From: Symsagittifera roscoffensis
Taxonomy: Eukaryota > Xenacoelomorpha > Acoela > Convolutidae
DNA: 64,000 nucleotides
Direction of reading: 5' to 3'
NCBI RefSeq assembly: GCF_963678635.1
Contig: NC_087067.1
Coordinates: 61,428,594-61,492,593, forward strand
Below, one piece after another: positions 57,673-64,000 of this stretch; the first letter of the stretch is position 1; every line of letters starts with the position of its first letter. A program made the position numbers and the translations under genes. The notes beneath the pieces were generated by a model, which was given only the letters and a program-made list of their open reading frames with translations, did not search any database and was not told the DNA's origin.

Positions 57673-58083
57673 TGGAACCTGATCTAAACTACATTTTATT
57701 TTTTATAAATTATATATTTTACCACTGTAAAATATATAATATTAACCAATCACAATTCATCCAACTAACAACCCACTTATTTGTAAGTGCTGAAATTACT
57801 TGTAATTTCAGCACCAGAGAGATTTGAATTTAACTTAGAAATTAGTTGCCTCTCCAAGAGAACTTCAGCAGCCGCAATAAACCAGTATACCCTAGATCTA
57901 TTGAGCCTAGCAGAGACTAGTTAAACACCCTGAGACAAGTAGTTATAAGAGTACGATTAGGATCGGTATTAGACTAAGAAATTGCACGAATCTATCCGGC
58001 CGAAAACAAGATAGCGTGACGAGCAGACGGTGTACCCTATCCAAAATTACTCTATTAGTTATAGCCCAACCGAACTTAACTCA
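57673..58083 (+). repeat. 5' LTR of Gypsy-like copy 2
   Basis: A 411-bp LTR, TGGAACCTGATC... to ...CTTAACTCA. A perfect 13-bp-arm hairpin (GTGCTGAAATTAC, 2-nt loop, complement) lies at 57787-57814. The primer binding site TGGTGCAACCATAAG begins at 58086. Confidence 0.9.
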
Positions 58084-58177
58084 TCTGGTGCAACCATAAG
58101 TCTCGAATAAGACCTTAAAACAATTTAGCTTAGAACTAACCAAAAATAGATTAGAAATAGACAAAAGCATTTTCAAA

Positions 58178-58456
58178 ATGTTATACGACAATAATTTAAT
58201 TGAATGGTCTCTACGACTCAATAGATCAGAGCCGCTCTTCCGAACAATACGAGAACAACCAGGTATTGGAAACAGACCTCGTACAAGAGACGTCATACGA
58301 CTACGAGGAAACTTACCATTTAGTTTCATGATCGTACGGCAAAAGCCAACACAAACTTTTATATTTAGAATTTTAGTAGCAATGAATTTAGATTTTCATT
58401 TGCAACATGAAATCCTTGAAGAAAAATTTTCAATGCATCTACCAGGCGCTAAATAA
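58178..58456 (+). CDS. Leader ORF of the Gypsy-like element (copy 2)
   Basis: A 92-residue frame, MLYDNNLIEWSLRLNR to a stop at 58456, aligned with 54926-55159. It is Arg-rich and Phe-rich, with no signal peptide or known domain. It sits about 95 bp after the LTR, where a packaging or translation-regulating leader would lie. Confidence 0.4.
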   Translation: MLYDNNLIEWSLRLNRSEPLFRTIREQPGIGNRPRTRDVIRLRGNLPFSFMIVRQKPTQTFIFRILVAMNLDFHLQHEILEEKFSMHLPGAK

Positions 58457-59323
58457 ATTACTATTGTTCAATAACGATTGATAAAAACATCTCTAATCGT
58501 TTCTTCCACTGCAGAATCCTACAAAATATATTTGAAAAAAAAATTTATTTAAAATCAAAATAAAAATTAGTAACATGACAAAAAATTGTTAGTAAACATA
58601 AATCATGTTGTTGTTCCAGCTTCATCATCTAAACATAACAGCAATCATAAATAAACTAACATCATCAAAACTAAAATTCACAAATTGTTATTTTAAATCT
58701 TAAATTTTATATTCTTAAAACTTAAATTTATTTAATCTTAAACCAGATCTAAATTAATTTTCTATCTTTAATTTTAATTCTGATCATCAAGGCTTATCCT
58801 TGGATCAAACAAAACAATTTTGTTCTCCCCCACCCCTTTATCAAATGTCTAACGACCTCAAACGTCGATTCACTACCCAACCTTTTCGAAAGACCCAGGA
58901 CTAATAGAAATTTTTTTAAATACTAACCATTCAAATAAGGTTAAACAGTGAAGAACTTCGGTTATTCATCCTTCACTTGATCCCTCCTCTTATACGACCC
59001 AGGATAGATCTTAGACTTAGTAAGTTTAAAATAGTACCTAACGAAATACTTGCGTTCTAATTATACCTGAAACTTGTGGATCGATTTACTATTCTCCAAC
59101 CCTTGTGAACACAATCACTACCCCTAAGTAAGATTAAGTAAGTTAACACCTTAGCTTATACTAGCCACGAGAAAGTACAAATCATTCTTCGGAATCGATA
59201 TACTTTTCTCTCCAACCCTAAACAAAAAGACCCAGGCTAAGCTAACCAAAAAATTGTAAGGACTAACAGTCTAGGAAATTAAAATCACTAACAAACAACT
59301 TTGCATCCATCATCCTAAACCAT

Positions 59324-60774
59324 ATGTCATTAAAAAACCTAGGAAATAAACAAACAATCGTCTTACACAATTGTGTAATCGAAAATCAAAAATACGATCT
59401 TGTAATAACCCCGCATACACAAACAGTTGAATACATTCACACCAAACGGCAAACACTAAAAAGAACAATTCTAAGAAAGCAAAGACAAATACCACGAAAA
59501 AGATTTTCAAAATACCAAAATGCATTCTCCGAATCAGAGGTCAGTAGTCTCGATACACTATACAAAGTAGAAGACTCAATAAATCAAACTTATCCAATCC
59601 AGGACCCAGTATATTTTTCCGGTTCAGAAACAAATACAATTTCATCGAAAAAAGGAAAAAACAGAATAAAAAAGAAGTACAAACACAAACCAGTACATTT
59701 ATACAATTGGAGTCAATCAATTGAACACATTAATAATTATATTTTAACAGTTGTCAAACGAAAAAATGAGCAACACTCAAAGTGACGAAAGTCCCGATGA
59801 AGAATAAGTTTTTCCCTTCATTATAAATTCACTAAATGATAGAGGACAAACAAAAATTTGCAAAAAATTACTCATAAATTTATTTGAACCAGGAACCAGT
59901 CCATGTAAAACAGAGTTCCCAGATGTAAAAATCAAAAGACAAATAATAGAACATTATCTCAAAGATATATCTAAAATAACACAACAATACGGTATGGTAT
60001 CTACACGATAGATATCAGTACCCCAAGAATAGGATACAATAAATATGTTATTCAAACAGACGATCTTGATTTAGAATTTTCAAACGTATTCACAGAATAC
60101 ATCAAAAGCATACAATATCTCACAAAAAGCAAATTCAATATTCACAAATGAAGTTTTTGCTATAATATATACATATTTATCTATATTAGGAACGACAGAA
60201 GCTCAAAGTACATCACCAATCCAGACATCAAAACATACAAACGTCAGAAATGAAATCACCGCATTATCGACATTTTTAAACGCAATTCGTGAAAATTTTT
60301 ACAGTAATGATGTTTCACAAAATACAAAACATGATTTACAAAAAAACTAGCATGGTTTACATTTGATTATTTTACACACAACATAGACTTAATTGCACAA
60401 GCAAGAAAAAACTTTCGACCCCAAAGTAACAATGACGACACTGTCATTGCAGAACAATCAGATTATGTTTGGGACCCTGATTGGTCTCACCCATTATTTA
60501 TAAACATCCCAGTCGACATCTCAAGTCAAGCAATAGATACAATATCTCTTCACCCAAATTATAAAAAAATAATACCATTAACAATTGATTCAACACCCTT
60601 AAATTATAATACATTTTTACCCGACACACAAAAAAATAGATTAAATTCAACAGTTATACATCATGAAAATCTCAATGGAACTAGAAATCTTACACAACAA
60701 GATATTCAAACACCATCACACTTCATAAATGAAGAAATAGTCCACACAACAGTAACAACTACGCAACAAAGTTT
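59324..60774 (+). pseudogene. Gag N-terminal region, Gypsy-like copy 2
   Basis: The first frame (59324-59785, 153 codons) is Lys/Arg/Asn-rich with no domain. After 59800, decayed frames match copy 1 (53720-54335), for example DYVWDPDWSHPLF near 60465 and the FINEEIVHTTVTTTQQS end. Multiple stops and frame changes are present. At about 60774 the match to copy 1 stops at the deletion junction. Confidence 0.6.
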
Positions 60775-63434
60775 TCATCAGAAAGCATCCGAGCCATTGC
60801 TTGTAACCCAAATATAGACTTACAATCAATTGGAATTTATTCTAAATCTGATATACAACACCATATTAGAACACAACAATTCCAAGAATTACTCGCACGA
60901 ATGGATACCATACAACGACAATCAATTGATCAAAATTTAAGAAAACTTGCAGAAACCGCAGGATTTCCAGACATTTATACACAAGACTACAGCGGATATT
61001 TTAAAGACATTAAAGATTATTTATATTTAAACGGTGAAAAATACAGAACACAAGATATTTCACCCATAAATATTTTTAGTTTCGTAACGTTAAAAAACGA
61101 AATACTCGCTTTTCTAGGATGGCCCTATTACATCTTAGAAAGATTGACTATCTTATACGGTATGCTTAACTTTATAGGAGGATTTCTTTTCTCACCACTA
61201 AAAAAATCTATAATACATGCGCTATACACACACAAGTCAACTGTCAAGCAAGTGTAGCACGTATATTATTTGCAGGATTTTTTGGAATATTCTCCTCATC
61301 CATCAATAAAACACTTTTAGACGCACAAATAAAAGAATATAACACAAAATTAGCCGCAAGACCAAATACATACGACGAAGAATACAATAATTTAGATAAA
61401 ACACCTACAGCACCACAAATACCAACCCTACCACAAAATCATCGATTATCTTTAGTTCCCAGAAATTTTCGAAATTTAGCAATCATAAATAACCCAAATT
61501 GTCGACCAAGTTCAGCACAAAGCCCCATTCAGCATATAACGACAAAACATTCACAAAACGATAATACAGATGAACAAATTATAGAAAAACCCCACACCAC
61601 CACTTTTCAATCTCAACATAATCATTTTTTAGCCCACGATGAGCCGACAAGTTGGAGCCCTCCACCGCTCAAATTCTCACCCAGCCAACCTCCAAAACCC
61701 AATCTCAATTATCCCACTTTTCTCTTTCCCCCACCTGATTTCCCAGTTATTAATAAACCACCCAGCACGATATCAGACACTAACTCAGATATTTCAGTTT
61801 TTCATACTATTTCACAATTTAATAACTCAGACCTCGAAACTCCCAATGAATTTGCAAACTCTGAACCATCTCCTTCCACCTATTCCCAAACCAACCCTTC
61901 AACTTTTTCACAACCCCATTTTCAACCCATCCATACCAGTCAACCACTACCATCTCCCTCTTATGCACCCCAAGTCACCCCAAAATATACCCCATCCATT
62001 TCTGAAAGATCGAACAATAACTCCCCAGATCTTCCACAAATCTCCTCAGAATTAGATAACTATATTACCCTACAACAACAAATTGTCCATCCCCATACTT
62101 TTACCATCCATCACCTATCATCCGTAACCACATCATCCGGCCCACCAACACCTACACCGCTATCGGACTATACCCCATCATTAGCTCAGTCATCCACATC
62201 CACTGAAACATCCACTAGCACTTACCGAGCTTACCGCACTTTTAAACGCAAATTCCCAAATCACCCATTCACAACTAAACCCGGAACAGCTAAAGAATAT
62301 ATTAACCATCCACAGCATAAAAATACCAAAACCTTTCTACAAACAAACTTACCATCATTTCCTCAATACACTTTAAATACCCCCACCACTAATGACGACA
62401 CTAGAAATTTTGTTGACGAGCACGTTTTAATGCCAACTGTACATTGGACATCATACTATCACTATACTAACCCTCTTTTTCTACCACTTTATAATACACA
62501 AATCGATAATGAAAAATGCAAAAATATGTTATATAGACTAACAACAGCCCTAACACCACGACAATTCACATACATTGGATTTAATAAATTACTCAAATCA
62601 TTCACCGCACCCCGAGCTAACGATTTCACCATCGAATATTATGATCAAAACATTATACGCCCTAACCAAGACCAATTTTTAGACGACGATCGCTTTGCTA
62701 ACCCGCAACTAACCGAAAAATTCAATATTCAAATATTCACACTTAACATTTTTGATTGAAAAAAACATGAACACATCATCTCCGTAGCCCTCATTGACAT
62801 GCAAGCATACCAAAGTTTTCAAGACAAATTTCAACTATTTACACTAACTTTCCACTTTCTTTCACCACAGGAACGCGATTTGCACTGCTCCCACGATATT
62901 ATGTTACGCACTGAACAGACACACACTTATACATACTATCGTTTCATACAAAATCACTTTGAATTACACACACCCTCAAGACAACCCCACCATCGTTTTC
63001 AATTTATCAACTCAAAATACACGTCACCACTTTTTCTTAATTTTACTTATTGTATCAAAAACACTAACCTCCACGGCATCCTCCTTAACTACGATCCCGT
63101 TCACCAAATGTATATATTTTGCCCCATCACGAAGACCTTCCAGGATGAAGAATCCAGACCCTTCCTCATCCCGCATGAATTCCTACAACCAATTGAAATT
63201 CCCATTTTAGAGTTTATCCATAATACTAAATATAACCATAAAATTTACAATCTAATACAAAACACACCTCATGAATTCGCAGTAGGCACCGAAGAACAAA
63301 ATATCATCAAAGCACTTGATTTGCTTTGGCCACTGCTACAAACTAAAAACATCATCCGCATACTAGCTAAATTATTAACAGCATCTGAATTAATCCAAGA
63401 ACTCTTCCCACACGGCTTTTTCCCCGAAGACTAA
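60775..63434 (+). pseudogene. Possible envelope-like 3' ORF of the Gypsy-like element, broken
   Basis: The frame 60901-61257 contains hydrophobic runs (LTILYGMLNFIGGFLFSPL; a second run begins at about 61258 in another frame), as in the membrane-anchor end of a retroelement envelope protein. After a frameshift near 61245-61257 one frame runs to 63434, interrupted only by TGA at 62757-62759. It contains a long Pro/Ser/Thr-rich stretch and then a globular-looking C-terminal region of about 330 residues. Position 3' of gag/pol and the membrane segments suggest envelope. A chuvirus-like glycoprotein origin is conceivable but not shown. No fusion peptide or signal peptide was identified. Confidence 0.4.
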
Positions 63435-64000
63435 GATAAGTATAAGTAAATTACCTTAACTAACAAATGTATAAATCTAGTAACAATTTTCTTATAATGT
63501 TAAACTTCTTTTTCTAGCCTTCTCATCACCATCATCTGCAAAAACGAAAAAATGAAAATAAAAATATAAACTTGTTATATTAAACTACAATTCATATAAA
63601 ACTCATTTGCTGAAACTATTTTGATATACTAAACTTTTTGCACTATATGATGTCGTAAAATTCATATCAAATGTAGTAAATTAATTTATAAATTCTTCCC
63701 CCAAAAAGCAGTAAAATTCCATACAATGAAAATTTGTAATTTCAAAAATCCCCGATTGTAGTAAAATTTAAATTCGAGCAGTAAATTTATAAATTGAGAA
63801 AGCAGTAGTATTCTTATCATTCATTGGCACAAGAATGCTATCCATACTCGCACAGCTCGCCCACAAAGAATTGTTTAAAATTATGATTTTCTGTTTACAG
63901 CTTTCAATAACAACAACTCCAACTAACGATAACAATTTTCCGTCTTTTCTTTAACCCGGTTGGAATGGAGTTATACACTACACCAAACTATTCAATGCAA
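63435..64000. other. Right edge, no gene
   Basis: AT-rich sequence with several short AGTAAA(A)TT repeats (63620-63800). No LTR or other known element is recognised before the window ends. Confidence 0.5.

Larger units (their letters stand above)
57673..63434 (+). mobile_element. Gypsy-like LTR retroelement copy 2, internally deleted
   Basis: The order is 5' LTR, primer site, leader ORF, gag N-terminal region to about 60774. Sequence unrelated to copy 1's gag then continues to 63434. This implies a deletion of most of gag and all of pol, joining to the 3' coding region. No 3' LTR was seen before the window ends. Confidence 0.75.

Overview
The window looks like AT-rich DNA from an invertebrate animal. 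It has spliceosomal introns with T-rich TTTCAG-type acceptors, one intron-rich C2H2 zinc-finger gene, and BEL/Pao, Gypsy-like, Polinton/Maverick and Mutator-like (MULE) elements. A nematode is plausible, but nothing in the sequence settles the phylum.

Positions 1-27,000 hold one plus-strand host gene that I assembled from five phase-compatible exons (1459-1554, 5129-5233, 5348-8180, 12162-12525, 26160-26862). It would encode about 1,366 residues: a possible SUMO-interacting motif at the N terminus, two zinc fingers, a long Ser/Lys/Pro-rich disordered middle, and three C-terminal zinc fingers. Its introns are packed with mobile DNA. Intron 1 holds a MULE transposase remnant. Intron 3 holds a solo Gypsy LTR and other repeats. 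The 13.6-kb intron 4 holds two hAT-like MITEs, Helentron-like repeats and a complete but dead BEL/Pao retrotransposon (17976-25811, perfect TTAAC target duplication). That retrotransposon itself contains a MITE nested inside a related MITE. It also carries an unusual intact 211-codon ORF upstream of gag.

Positions 27,000-31,500 are repeat-rich and show no recognised gene. They include a Gypsy-like LTR that runs into a 200-N assembly gap. Positions 31,680-46,570 are a decayed Polinton/Maverick. Its minus-strand block carries capsid, penton, integrase, packaging ATPase, membrane-protein and exonuclease-like genes. A protein-primed type DNA polymerase B gene lies on the plus strand. Most of these genes are broken, and a 0.45-kb piece of the polymerase carrying catalytic motif C is inverted in place. 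A hairpin-forming minisatellite lies inside the element.

Positions 47,030-47,480 are a Helentron-like repeat. Positions 47,764-51,917 are a satellite of 22-bp monomers organised in 331-bp and about 994-bp higher-order repeats. Positions 51,918-63,434 hold two broken Gypsy-like retroelements in head-to-head inverted orientation about 2 kb apart. The left copy keeps the gag region and the right copy keeps a gag start joined to a possible envelope-like 3' region. No tRNA, rRNA, CRISPR or bacterial operon is present.
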